This document shows positions 1 through 8,043 of a DNA stretch of 42,540 bases, one piece after another; positions within the stretch are counted from its first letter, which is position 1, and every line of letters begins with the position of its first letter. The translations under genes were made by a program, and so were the position numbers. The notes under the pieces were generated by a model. It was not told the DNA's origin and did no database searches. It saw only the letters and a list, made by a program, of their open reading frames with translations. The stretch comes from Candidatus Pelagibacter sp. (GTDB lineage: Bacteria; Pseudomonadota; Alphaproteobacteria; Pelagibacterales; Pelagibacteraceae): the NCBI GenBank assembly GCA_028221385.1, contig JAOIRP010000004.1:1-42540 (forward strand), read 5' to 3'.

Positions 1-571
1 TATTAACTGGGGAACTGCTACCTCTCCAATTTATCATGCTCATAAAAAAGGAATACCAGTTCATGTTTGGGTTGATGAAACAAGACCTAGAAATCAAGGA
101 GCCAATCTTACTTCTTTCGAATTAAATGGGGAGGAAATTAAAAATACAATCATAGCAGATAGCACTGGTGGAATTTTAATGCAAAGAGGAGAGGTTGATA
201 TGTGTATTGTTGGAACAGATAGAACTTTAGCTAATGGTGATGTTTGTAATAAAATTGGAACTTATCTAAAAGCTCTTGCTGCACATGATAACAATGTTCC
301 TTTTTATGTGGCACTTCCTAGCTCAACAATAGATTGGAATATTAAAGATTATAAAGATATTCCAATTGAGGAGAGAAATTCTGAGGAATTATCTCATATT
401 GAAGGCTTAGATGATGAGGGTAAAATTAAGAAGGTTCAGATATACCCCACAAAAAGTAAAGCAATGAATTTAGCTTTTGATATTACTCCTGCAAAGTATG
501 TAACTGGTTTGATAACAGAAAAAGGTGTTTGTGAAGCATCAAATGATGCATTACAAAAGATGTTTAAATGA
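1..571 (+). CDS. mtnA: S-methyl-5-thioribose-1-phosphate isomerase, C-terminal part
   Basis: The reading frame is open from base 2, so the 5' end lies outside the window. MtnA converts 5-methylthioribose-1-phosphate to 5-methylthioribulose-1-phosphate in recycling of methylthioadenosine. Visible family motifs are [11 protein letters not shown] near the start and [18 protein letters not shown], whose Asp corresponds to the catalytic Asp of the family. The catalytic Cys would lie upstream. The reading frame continues well before the first internal ATG (base 179), which is not the true start. The stop overlaps the next gene in an ATGA junction, so the genes are probably cotranscribed. The aldolase and spermidine-synthase fusion downstream support an MTA-salvage role. 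The related eIF2B-like isomerases are the only real alternative. Confidence 0.93.
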   Translation, partial: INWGTATSPIYHAHKKGIPVHVWVDETRPRNQGANLTSFELNGEEIKNTIIADSTGGILMQRGEVDMCIVGTDRTLANGDVCNKIGTYLKALAAHDNNVPFYVALPSSTIDWNIKDYKDIPIEERNSEELSHIEGLDDEGKIKKVQIYPTKSKAMNLAFDITPAKYVTGLITEKGVCEASNDALQKMFK

Positions 572-762
572 TAAAAAATATTTTAATATTTGTATTTATA
601 GTAGTGGGCATGATCGCTATTTTAAATTTTAATGATTACAATCTTAAGAGAGCTATTGATGCTTGTTTAGCCGGAAGTCAAAAATTAGCAAAAACTAAAA
701 TTACCGATCTCGAGGAAGCCAAAAGATTTTGTGAAGAGCAAATTAAGAAAAATAAAAAATAA
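568..762 (+). CDS. Small single-helix membrane protein, unknown function
   Basis: This 64-residue protein overlaps the end of mtnA by four bases (ATGA), the usual sign of translational coupling. Residues 3-20 form one hydrophobic segment ([17 protein letters not shown]), followed by a charged, probably helical tail with two cysteines and a lysine-rich end. The layout suggests an N-terminal membrane anchor with a short soluble tail; it could also be an uncleaved signal sequence. I do not recognise the family. Its position inside the MTA-salvage/polyamine operon is the only functional hint. Confidence 0.65.
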   Translation: MIKNILIFVFIVVGMIAILNFNDYNLKRAIDACLAGSQKLAKTKITDLEEAKRFCEEQIKKNKK

Positions 763-774
763 TCATTTTGTTTA

Positions 775-1404
775 ATGAATAATCCAAGATTAGATGTAAT
801 TAAATATGCAAAAATGCTGAATAGCAAAAAACTTTCAGCACTTAGATCTGGAAATATATCTGTCAGATATAAAGATGGTTTTTTGATTACACCTTCTGGC
901 ACCAAGTATTCTTCATTAAAAATAAAAGATATTGTTTTTGTTTCTCTGAACGGCTTATTCGATAAAAAAAAAGGAATTCCCTCGTCTGAATGGAGGTTTC
1001 ATCAAGATATTTACTTAAATAAAAAAGAGGCAAAAGCAATCGTTCATGCTCACTCTACATATGCAACAGCAATCTCAACCCATGAAAAATCGATTCCGGC
1101 CTTTCATTATATGGTGGCTATGGCTGGGGGTAAGGATATTAAGTGTGCAAAATATTCAACTTATGGAACAAGACAATTATCAAAAAATATCCTTAAAGCT
1201 CTTAAAAATAGAATTGCATGTTTAATAGGTAATCACGGCCAGATTGCATTTTCGGAAAATTTATCAAAAGCATTTGAATTAGCAGAAGAGGTTGAAAATC
1301 TATCTCACCAGTATATAACCGCTTTAAAGATTGGCAAACCTAAGATTCTTTCAACCAAAGAAATGAAAAAAATTTTAGGAAAAGCAAAAAATTATAAAAG
1401 GTGA
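775..1404 (+). CDS. Class II (fuculose-phosphate type) aldolase, probable methylthioribulose-phosphate aldolase
   Basis: This 209-residue protein belongs to the class II aldolase/adducin family. The zinc ligands are H91 and H93 (HAHS) and H154 (GNHGQ), with the catalytic Glu at E72 (SSEW), almost the numbering of E. coli L-fuculose-1-phosphate aldolase. The phosphate-binding SGNIS and TPSG motifs are present. It sits between mtnA and the speDE fusion. That context favours cleavage of 5-methylthioribulose-1-phosphate to dihydroxyacetone phosphate and a methylthio-aldehyde (the 'DHAP shunt'), as known for Ald2-type enzymes. The alternative is MtnB, the methylthioribulose-1-phosphate dehydratase of the same fold; no other MtnBCD-type gene is visible here. 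The aldolase family is clear, the substrate is inferred. Confidence 0.85.
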   Translation: MNNPRLDVIKYAKMLNSKKLSALRSGNISVRYKDGFLITPSGTKYSSLKIKDIVFVSLNGLFDKKKGIPSSEWRFHQDIYLNKKEAKAIVHAHSTYATAISTHEKSIPAFHYMVAMAGGKDIKCAKYSTYGTRQLSKNILKALKNRIACLIGNHGQIAFSENLSKAFELAEEVENLSHQYITALKIGKPKILSTKEMKKILGKAKNYKR

Positions 1405-1413
1405 TAATTTTTT

Positions 1414-2454
1414 ATGACGAAAGTTGGTGAACATATCACTTTAGATATTATTGGTACTACCAAAGAGTACGACCCTTCTGTATTTGAAAAGGTAATTAAT
1501 CAAATTGCTAAAGCAGCAAATGTAACAATTTTAAATATTTCAAAATATAAGTTTGAACCGCAAGGGTTTACAATACTTGCACTACTAGCTGAAAGTCATA
1601 TTAGTTTTCATACATTTCCTGAAAAAGGAATAATTAGTTTTGATTTTTTTACATGTGGAAATGTAAGCCCATCTGTAGCATTAGATATTGTAAAAAAAGA
1701 GTTTAAGCACAAAAGAATCGTAAAAAAAGAATTTAATAGAGATACAAAATCTTTATATAATGACATCTATAGCTCACCTGGATTGCAAAAATCATATGTG
1801 GTTAATGAAGTTCTTGAAGATTTTAAATCTAAAGTAGGTCAGCATATTGAAATATTAGACTTAGAACAATTTGGTAAGTCACTTTTTATAGATAATGAAA
1901 TACAAGTAGCGACAAGTGATGAGCATTTGTATAGTTCAACCTTTGTCAACGCCGGGTTAAAACTAAATAAAGATAGAGAAAATGCAGCCATTATTGGTGG
2001 TGGAGATGGAGGTGTTGCAAGAGAATGTATCTCAAAAAACTTTAGTTTTATTGATTGGTATGAATTAGATCCAGAAGTTGTTGATGTGTGTAATAAACAC
2101 TTGGGAAGTATTGTTGATAGATCAACCGAAAAAAATTCAGTAAAATGTATTTGGGGTGACGCCTTTGAAAGTATTAAATCTGTAGAAGATGACAAATATG
2201 ATAAAATTTTTGTCGATCTAAATGATGATCAATTTTGTATAGATCTTGCTGCAAAAAATATGGACTCTTTGATTAGAATTTTAAAACCTAATGGTGTGAT
2301 TACAGCTCAAGTAGGAAGCCAAGACAAGAAACCGGAGCAAGTAGAAAAGTGGCTAGATGTATTTAATAAAAATTTTGGTAATACAACTTTAGATAGGGTT
2401 TATATCCCTAGTTTTGACTGTTCTTGGAATTTTTCTTCTTCAATAAATCATTAA
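1414..2454 (+). CDS. speDE: Fused S-adenosylmethionine decarboxylase / aminopropyltransferase (SpeD-SpeE)
   Basis: One 346-residue chain carries two polyamine enzymes. Residues 1 to about 105 are a prokaryotic AdoMet decarboxylase: S61 in ESHIS is the expected self-cleavage site forming the pyruvoyl group, with H66 and C81 matching the family's catalytic His and Cys. Residues from about 115 on form a spermidine synthase: GGGDGG at 195-200 binds decarboxylated AdoMet, the acidic ELDPEV strand follows, and VDLNDD at 267-272 replaces the usual DxTDP active-site motif. The chain would make decarboxylated AdoMet and transfer its aminopropyl group to a diamine, releasing MTA, the substrate of the upstream salvage genes. 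Self-cleavage would separate about 60 N-terminal residues from the rest. Such fusions are known from several phyla, including Pelagibacter. Confidence 0.93.
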   Translation: MTKVGEHITLDIIGTTKEYDPSVFEKVINQIAKAANVTILNISKYKFEPQGFTILALLAESHISFHTFPEKGIISFDFFTCGNVSPSVALDIVKKEFKHKRIVKKEFNRDTKSLYNDIYSSPGLQKSYVVNEVLEDFKSKVGQHIEILDLEQFGKSLFIDNEIQVATSDEHLYSSTFVNAGLKLNKDRENAAIIGGGDGGVARECISKNFSFIDWYELDPEVVDVCNKHLGSIVDRSTEKNSVKCIWGDAFESIKSVEDDKYDKIFVDLNDDQFCIDLAAKNMDSLIRILKPNGVITAQVGSQDKKPEQVEKWLDVFNKNFGNTTLDRVYIPSFDCSWNFSSSINH

Positions 2455-2515
2455 AAATTTTCTTTTTAAATTATTAAATTTGTGAAATAATTCACTCTAA
2501 TTTACGGAGGAAAAA

Positions 2516-3367
2516 ATGAATATATTTAAAAAAACAATTTTAAGTGTTCTTGCATTTTTGTTATTAATCGGCAACGTTTATGCTGATAAGATAAAGATTG
2601 GAACAGAAGGTGCTTACCCCCCTTGGAATTCAAAAGATGCCTCAGGTAATCTTATTGGTTTTGAAGTTGAGTTAGCAAAAGAGCTTTGTACAATCATGGG
2701 TCATGAATGTACTATCGTTGAGCAAGATTGGGATGGAATGATTCCAGCATTACTTATGAGAAAATTTGATGCAATAATGGCTGGGATGTCAATTACTGCT
2801 GAAAGACAAAAAACGATTACTTTTTCTCAAGGTTATGCAGACGAAGTTGCTTCTTTAGCTGTCATGAAAGGTTCTGACTTAGAAGGAATGGAAACTTCAG
2901 AAGGAATTAATCTTACAAAAAAATCAGGTGTAGTTAAAAAAGATCTTAAGACTTTAACTAAAGCTTTGGCTGGTAAAACAGTTTGTACTCAAACAGGTAC
3001 TATTCATCAAAACTTTCTTGAGTCTGGTGATGTAGGGAAAGTAAATGTGAGAACTTACAAAACTCAAGACGAAGTTAATCTAGATTTAACATCAGGTAGA
3101 TGTGATGTAGCATTAGCAGCTGCAGTAGCATTTACTGACTATGCTGATAAATCAGGTAAACCTGTTACGTTAGTTGGTCCTACTTTTGCAGGTGGTGCAT
3201 TTGGTAATGGTGTTGGAGTTGGAATTAGACAAGGTGGCAGTGATGCAATCGGAAAAAGAGATGCTCAACTACTTAAAGATTTCAACAAAGCAATTAACAC
3301 AGCTAGAAAACAAGGAATCATAAGCAAATTAGCGATCAAACATTTTGGTTTTGACGCTTCTATGTAA
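2516..3367 (+). CDS. Periplasmic amino-acid-binding protein of an ABC importer (SBP family 3)
   Basis: This 283-residue protein has a cleavable signal peptide (about residues 1-23, ending NVYA) and then the family 3 solute-binding fold: KIGTEGAYPPWN, GFEVELAKELC, AGMSITAERQKTITFSQ and the C-lobe GRCDVALA. These proteins capture polar amino acids such as lysine, arginine or histidine and hand them to HisQM-type permeases, which follow downstream. It has a strong ribosome site (GGAGG at about 2506-2510, 5 bases from the ATG). A short inverted repeat, GTGAA-ATAA-TTCAC at 2482-2495, lies upstream and could be an operator. The exact ligand cannot be read from the sequence. Confidence 0.9.
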   Translation: MNIFKKTILSVLAFLLLIGNVYADKIKIGTEGAYPPWNSKDASGNLIGFEVELAKELCTIMGHECTIVEQDWDGMIPALLMRKFDAIMAGMSITAERQKTITFSQGYADEVASLAVMKGSDLEGMETSEGINLTKKSGVVKKDLKTLTKALAGKTVCTQTGTIHQNFLESGDVGKVNVRTYKTQDEVNLDLTSGRCDVALAAAVAFTDYADKSGKPVTLVGPTFAGGAFGNGVGVGIRQGGSDAIGKRDAQLLKDFNKAINTARKQGIISKLAIKHFGFDASM

Positions 3368-3382
3368 TCAATCATTTGAAAT

Positions 3383-3410
3383 GGCGGTTATTTAATTAAC
3401 CGCCTTTTCT
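3383..3410 (+). terminator. Rho-independent terminator/attenuator between binding protein and permease genes
   Basis: A perfect 8-bp stem, GGCGGTTA (3383-3390) with TAACCGCC (3397-3404), encloses a 6-base loop and is followed by TTTTCT (3405-3410). It lies between the binding-protein stop (3367) and the permease ATG (3413), so transcription reaching the permeases must read through it. This layout usually keeps the binding protein in excess over the membrane subunits. No Shine-Dalgarno sequence is left for the permease. Confidence 0.85.
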
Positions 3411-3412
3411 AT

Positions 3413-4105
3413 ATGGAACTTCTATCATTTGGAAAAACAGGTTGGGGTGATGAGTTGTTTTATGCAACTCTGATGACAATTGCTGTTTCAATAACAGCAA
3501 TGTTAATTGGATTTTTGTTTTCTATAATTTTTACACCACTTAAATTATCAAATAATAAATTCTTGAATTTAATTGGAAACACTTACACAACTATTATTAG
3601 AGGAGTGCCTGAGCTACTAGTTATTTATCTTTTTTTCTTTGGAGGAAGTGGTGCCATTATGTATGTTGCCTCAATATTTGGATATTATGAATATATTGAA
3701 ATAAATGCTTTTATAACTGGGTCATGCGCTATTGGTATTATTTCTGGAGCATATTCTACAGAGGTATTTAGAGGTGCAATTCAATCAATAGATAAAGGTC
3801 AATTCGAAGCTTGTAAAGTTTTGGGTTTTAAAAAATATATTTATTTTTTAAAAGTGATAATGCCACAAATGTTAAGGCTAGCCATTCCAAACTTAAGTAA
3901 TGTTTGGCAAATAACTCTTAAAGATACGTCTTTAATATCTGTAACAGGTTTAGTTGAAATTATGAGGCAGTCTTATATAGCAGCAGGATCAACAAGAGAT
4001 CCCTTATTTTTCTATTCTTTTGCAGCAATTCTATATCTGATGCTGACCTTTATTAGTATGAAGCTGATTAACAGACTTGAAGTTAAATATAGTAGGGGTT
4101 TTTAA
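3413..4105 (+). CDS. Polar amino-acid ABC transporter permease (HisQ/ArtQ type)
   Basis: This is a 230-residue inner-membrane permease of the His/Glu/Gln/Arg family with about five membrane helices. The cytoplasmic EAA loop that docks the ATPase is seen as GAIQSIDKGQFEACKVLGF, followed by the PQMLRLAIPNL segment. RGVPELLV in the second helix region is typical of this family. It pairs with the next gene as a heterodimeric channel fed by the upstream binding protein. Its ATG comes 3 bases after the terminator T-tract, and its last base is the first base of the next ATG (TAATG junction). No ATP-binding subunit is encoded nearby. Confidence 0.9.
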   Translation: MELLSFGKTGWGDELFYATLMTIAVSITAMLIGFLFSIIFTPLKLSNNKFLNLIGNTYTTIIRGVPELLVIYLFFFGGSGAIMYVASIFGYYEYIEINAFITGSCAIGIISGAYSTEVFRGAIQSIDKGQFEACKVLGFKKYIYFLKVIMPQMLRLAIPNLSNVWQITLKDTSLISVTGLVEIMRQSYIAAGSTRDPLFFYSFAAILYLMLTFISMKLINRLEVKYSRGF

Positions 4106-4774
4106 TGGATATAAGCTTGATGTTAACAAGCTTACCAAAACTGCTAGGTGCAGCAGTTGTAACTTTAAAGCTATTATCATTATCCTTATTTTTTGGAATA
4201 TTTATTGGTCTTTTATTTGCTATTTTAAGATTAAGTAAAAATCCATTCATTTACAAATTTGCATATGGATATTCATATTTATTTAGAGGAACACCATTAT
4301 TAGTTCAAATTTTTATAATTTATTTTGGTTTAGGGCAGGTAGAGTACTTTAGATCAACTTTTATGGGTTGTTTTTAAAGAACCGTATTGGTGTGCAATTA
4401 TTGCATTTGCTTTAAATACTGGTGCATATACATCAGAAATTTTAAGATCAGCATTTCAAACAATTAAACCAGGAATTATTGAAGCTGGAAAAAGTCTTGG
4501 TATTTCTAATAAAATTATTTTTTATAAAATTCAAATACCTGTAGCGATTAGACAATCATTACCAGCATATGGAAATGAAATTATATTGATGATGAAAGGA
4601 ACATCTTTAGCTAGCACGGTAACACTAATGGACTTAACTGGCGTAGCAAAATATATAATATCAACTACCTTCAAACCTATAGAAGTATTTATTGTAGCAG
4701 GGGGGATCTATTTATTTATGACCTTTTTAATTCATAATATTATTAAATATTTAGAAAAAAAATATAGCTTTTAA
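4105..4774 (+). pseudogene. Second polar amino-acid ABC permease (HisM/ArtM type), frameshifted
   Basis: The first frame gives 90 residues (…RGTPLLVQIFIIYFGLGQVEYFRST) and then hits a stop at 4375-4377. The rest of the permease, with KEPYWCAIIAFALNTGAYTS and the EAA loop GIIEAGKSLG, continues in the next frame to 4774. Removing one T from the run at 4359-4362 restores one frame reading FRSTLWVVFKEPYW, which matches the family, for a protein of 222 residues. The lesion is therefore one extra base. Both halves are otherwise well conserved, so it is either a recent mutation or an assembly error. If real, the importer could not form its normal channel unless the ribosome slips or another permease substitutes. 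Confidence 0.88.
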
Positions 4775-4777
4775 TAA

Positions 4778-5593
4778 TTAATCAAAAAATTTTTTAAGTA
4801 TTTTATTATTAGTAATTTTTCTAAAATATTTAGTTATTTTTCTCAAACTTATAAAATTAATATTATCTGTAAATTCTTTGAATTTTTTTATATTTAGTTC
4901 GTTACCTTCCTTAACTAAATCTTCTATACCATGATGTGCACCTTGATTTTCTATAGTGGTATTAACTACTGCTTTTTTCCTATTAATGTGAAAAACCACA
5001 ATACTCTCGTAGAAATGTGTCGAATAAATTTGGCTATTTAAAGAATAATTAAAATTAGGTTTTTTTTTAATTTTTAATGGAAAGGTATAATTTACATCAT
5101 CAATTATTTTTTTAGCAAAATTTATAAACGAAAGATTTTTACTACTATTGTAAAATTCTATGTAACTAGTGTGCGTATCTTCAACCATTAAAATACCCTC
5201 ATCGTTAATCTTGTTCACACATTTGGTAGTTGTGATAATTTGATCTAAATTTGTATGGCCACCATCATCTAAAATCACATCAACATTTCCAACTAATGAA
5301 AAGAATTTGTCCCAAAATTCAGGATCTGATTGATTACCTATATGAATTTCAATGCCATCTTCTTCAAATTTTTTGCACTCTGGATTTATATCAATACCGA
5401 TTATCTTTGCATCAGGTCCAAAATATTCTTTCCATATTTTTAAACTTCCACCATTAAAAATTCCTACTTCTACAAAGGTAATTTTTTTACCTTTGTATTT
5501 TGAAAAATTTTTCTCATATACATCAAAATACTTTTCATGTTTTGAACTAAAGTTTTTAGATTTTATAAATAATTCTCTTAAGGATAAGCTCAT
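4778..5593 (-). CDS. TylF/CmcI-like class I SAM-dependent methyltransferase
   Basis: This 271-residue protein has a Rossmann methyltransferase core. Motif I is VEVGIFNGGSL at 41-51, an acidic strand end follows in IIGIDIN, and DDGGH at 109-113 is typical of the macrocin-O-methyltransferase/cephalosporin-hydroxylase-like group that uses metal-assisted O-methylation. It overlaps the upstream gene by one base (TAATG), so the two are cotranscribed leftward. A paralogue of similar length lies at 9134-9946. The surrounding glycosyltransferases suggest a role in decorating a cell-surface sugar or polymer; the substrate is unknown. Confidence 0.75.
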   Translation of the reverse strand: MSLSLRELFIKSKNFSSKHEKYFDVYEKNFSKYKGKKITFVEVGIFNGGSLKIWKEYFGPDAKIIGIDINPECKKFEEDGIEIHIGNQSDPEFWDKFFSLVGNVDVILDDGGHTNLDQIITTTKCVNKINDEGILMVEDTHTSYIEFYNSSKNLSFINFAKKIIDDVNYTFPLKIKKKPNFNYSLNSQIYSTHFYESIVVFHINRKKAVVNTTIENQGAHHGIEDLVKEGNELNIKKFKEFTDNINFISLRKITKYFRKITNNKILKKFFD

Positions 5594-5985
5594 TAATTAT
5601 ATTTTGTATACTCTTTAATCTCTTTAATCGCTGAACCAGTATGCTCATTCATTTCCAATTTTATTTTAGCCCTATCATCATTTAAAAAATGAACATCTCT
5701 AGATAGTTTAATAAATTTTTCAGTAAAGTCAGAGTTTTTTTCACACATTCTTTTATCATCTTCAATAACCCATAATTTAGAATTTATTTCCTTTAATGAT
5801 TTAAAGAGGGCATCAAGTTTCTCATCGGTTTGAATATTTTGATTTAATTGAGCCTTTAAAACATTGTATTCATTACTAATAAATTTTAGTTTTTCAGGAT
5901 CTTTGATCTTGTCTTTTTTGATTTCAAGAATAGAGATTTTGTCCAAAAGCTCACCAACCGACACTTCAACTAGAATTTTACTCAT
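5593..5985 (-). CDS. DUF6165-like small coiled protein
   Basis: This protein has 130 residues, is highly charged, and is predicted mostly helical. The conserved N-terminal motif VEVSVGELLDKISILEIK is the hallmark I associate with the DUF6165 family found in glycan and lipopolysaccharide loci. There is no signal peptide or membrane segment. It is the first gene of a two-gene leftward operon with the methyltransferase at 4778-5593, and is divergent from the GT9 glycosyltransferase with a 32-base gap. No biochemical function is known to me. The family name is from memory and moderately sure. Confidence 0.7.
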   Translation of the reverse strand: MSKILVEVSVGELLDKISILEIKKDKIKDPEKLKFISNEYNVLKAQLNQNIQTDEKLDALFKSLKEINSKLWVIEDDKRMCEKNSDFTEKFIKLSRDVHFLNDDRAKIKLEMNEHTGSAIKEIKEYTKYN

Positions 5986-6017
5986 AAAGATTTATAATAT
6001 GTTAAGTTGTTAAAAAT

Positions 6018-6959
6018 ATGTCTAATATTTTAATTATCAAACATGGTTCTCTTGGAGATATAGCCCAAGCATGTGGTGCAATTCAAGATATTTCTGAAAA
6101 CCATAAAAATGACCAGATACATTTGTTAACAACTAAACCATATTTTGATTTATTTAAAAAAAATCCATTTGTTCATAGTGTCATTTTAGACAAAAGATTA
6201 TCTAAATTTAATCTTATTTACCTTTATCAACTTACAAGAAAATTAAAAAGTTTAAATTTTAATATGATCTATGATTTACAAAACTCATCAAGAACAACAT
6301 TTTATAAAAATATTTTATTTCCAAAAGCAAAATCTGATAAATGGTCAAGTTCAGAAACAACACTGCCAACAAATGTATCTAAAAATGAATTCGATAAAAA
6401 TCCTGTCCTAGATAGACTTAACCACCAATTAAAAATTTCTAACATAAACACCCTGAACACTATGAAGCCTAATTTTAATTGGGCTTGTACAAACATTGAT
6501 AATATAAAAAATAACTATGATTTAGAAAAATATATTATTCTTTTCCCATTTTGCTCAGCTCATTTAGAAATTAAAAAATGGCCATATTTTAATGAATTGA
6601 TTGAATTAATTAAAAACAAGCTAGAAAATAAATTTAAAGTTATTGTAGCACCAGGTCCTTCAGAGATCGATGATGCAAAAAGTATTGATGCTATATCAAT
6701 ATTAGATGAAGAAAAAATATTAGATATTTCTCAGCTGTCTACTTTAATTAAAGATAGTTCATTTGTAATTGCTAATGACACAGGGCCAGCCCATATAGCT
6801 GCTCATTTAAATGTAAAAGGATTAACATTATTTGGTAAGCACACAACTGCTTTCAAAGTTAGTATTGAAAGAGAAAACTTTAAAGCTATCCAAGTTGATG
6901 ATTTAAGTAAATTAAGTGCAGAAAAAGTTTTTGAGAGATTATCTGGCTCAATATCTTAA
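6018..6959 (+). CDS. Glycosyltransferase family 9 (heptosyltransferase-like)
   Basis: This 313-residue protein has the GT9 layout of LPS heptosyltransferases. The N-terminal motif ILIIKHGSLGDIAQA is the acceptor-side loop with the catalytic Asp (GDIAQA), and the C-terminal motif NDTGPAHIAAH binds the ADP-sugar and is followed by LFGKH. GT9 enzymes act on the cytoplasmic face and add heptose to lipid A-core. It is shorter than the roughly 350 residues of E. coli WaaF/WaaC. Downstream it meets the GT4 gene tail to tail with a one-base gap. The sugar it transfers cannot be assigned. Confidence 0.85.
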   Translation: MSNILIIKHGSLGDIAQACGAIQDISENHKNDQIHLLTTKPYFDLFKKNPFVHSVILDKRLSKFNLIYLYQLTRKLKSLNFNMIYDLQNSSRTTFYKNILFPKAKSDKWSSSETTLPTNVSKNEFDKNPVLDRLNHQLKISNINTLNTMKPNFNWACTNIDNIKNNYDLEKYIILFPFCSAHLEIKKWPYFNELIELIKNKLENKFKVIVAPGPSEIDDAKSIDAISILDEEKILDISQLSTLIKDSSFVIANDTGPAHIAAHLNVKGLTLFGKHTTAFKVSIERENFKAIQVDDLSKLSAEKVFERLSGSIS

Positions 6960-6960
6960 A

Positions 6961-8043
6961 TTAGTTAAGAATTTTTTTATATTCTTCTATAATCTTATTC
7001 CAATTAAATTTAACAGAATTTTCTTTAGCGGCCTTTCCGTACTCTAAGTATTTTTTATTTTCTAACATAGAATTTATTGAAGAATAAATTGCATCCAAAT
7101 CATTTCCATTACATATTAATCCAGTTTTTTCATGAGCGATTGCATCAGCTGCACCACCATCAATTCCACCAAGAGAGGGCACGCCATATTGTGCGGCTTC
7201 AATGAAGGCAATGCCAAACCCTTCAACAGATTTTTTGTAAATAATAGAAGGCATCACAAAAATATTTGATTGAGCTACCAGTGAGTTTTTGAGTTCATTC
7301 GAAATATCTTTAAAGAACATAACTTGCTCATCAAGATCCAGTTCAGTAACAAGTTTTTTTATATTTTCTTCTTCATCACCATGACCGACACAAATATAAA
7401 TTATATCAGGATAGATTTGTTTTAGATTTCGAAGAGCCATTATAATTTTTTCATGATTTTTTCTTTTGTCATATCTTGAAACTGTAATCAGTCTTGGAGA
7501 CTTATGTTTTAGTAAACTTTCAACTTTAACAGTTGAGTTTTTATTTAACTCTTCTGCAGAATTGACCCCAGGGTTTATTACAACAATTCTACCATCGTCA
7601 ACGCCACACTTAATAGCTAAATTTTTAGTAAATTCTGAATTAGCAATAACTGTGTCTACATTATTTAATACATCTAAAACTCTCTTATTTAAATTGGATT
7701 TTTTTTCATGATTAATTTCTTTAGAATGAATTAAACATATTTTTTTCTTATTTGTTTTTATTAGCTCAAGACTTTTCCAATGGTCAGCTATTATAGTTTC
7801 AACTTTATTTTCTTTAATATATTCATTAACTAGTTGAGCTTTTCTATATTTTCTTAAAAGTTTAATTCCACTAACTCTTTCAATGGAAAATGAAACTCGT
7901 TCATCAAAACTTTTATGATTATCTTGATAGTCAGCAAAAACCTTTATCATGTAGTGTTTAGATAGTTCATTTGCCAAACCCCACATTAAATTTTGCATTC
8001 CGCCCACTTCGGGTGGGAAGGATCTTGTAACAATTAAATACAT
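6961..8043 (-). CDS. Glycosyltransferase family 4
   Basis: This 360-residue GT-B glycosyltransferase has an N-terminal TRSFPPEVGGMQN acceptor-domain start, RLITVSRYDKRKNHEKII opening the C-terminal domain, and the donor-binding EX7E-like region EGFGIAFIEAAQYGVPSLG. It should transfer a sugar from a nucleotide donor onto a lipid- or sugar-linked acceptor at the cytoplasmic membrane. Its start overlaps the last base of the redoxin gene upstream (TAATG), so the two are cotranscribed. The neighbouring GT9 and methyltransferase genes suggest a surface polysaccharide or LPS-core role. Confidence 0.88.
   Translation of the reverse strand: MYLIVTRSFPPEVGGMQNLMWGLANELSKHYMIKVFADYQDNHKSFDERVSFSIERVSGIKLLRKYRKAQLVNEYIKENKVETIIADHWKSLELIKTNKKKICLIHSKEINHEKKSNLNKRVLDVLNNVDTVIANSEFTKNLAIKCGVDDGRIVVINPGVNSAEELNKNSTVKVESLLKHKSPRLITVSRYDKRKNHEKIIMALRNLKQIYPDIIYICVGHGDEEENIKKLVTELDLDEQVMFFKDISNELKNSLVAQSNIFVMPSIIYKKSVEGFGIAFIEAAQYGVPSLGGIDGGAADAIAHEKTGLICNGNDLDAIYSSINSMLENKKYLEYGKAAKENSVKFNWNKIIEEYKKILN

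Noticed and set aside
2482..2495. GTGAA-ATAA-TTCAC inverted repeat as a terminator of speDE
   Set aside because: Five-base stem without a T-tract; at most an operator of the downstream binding-protein gene, and unsupported by anything else.
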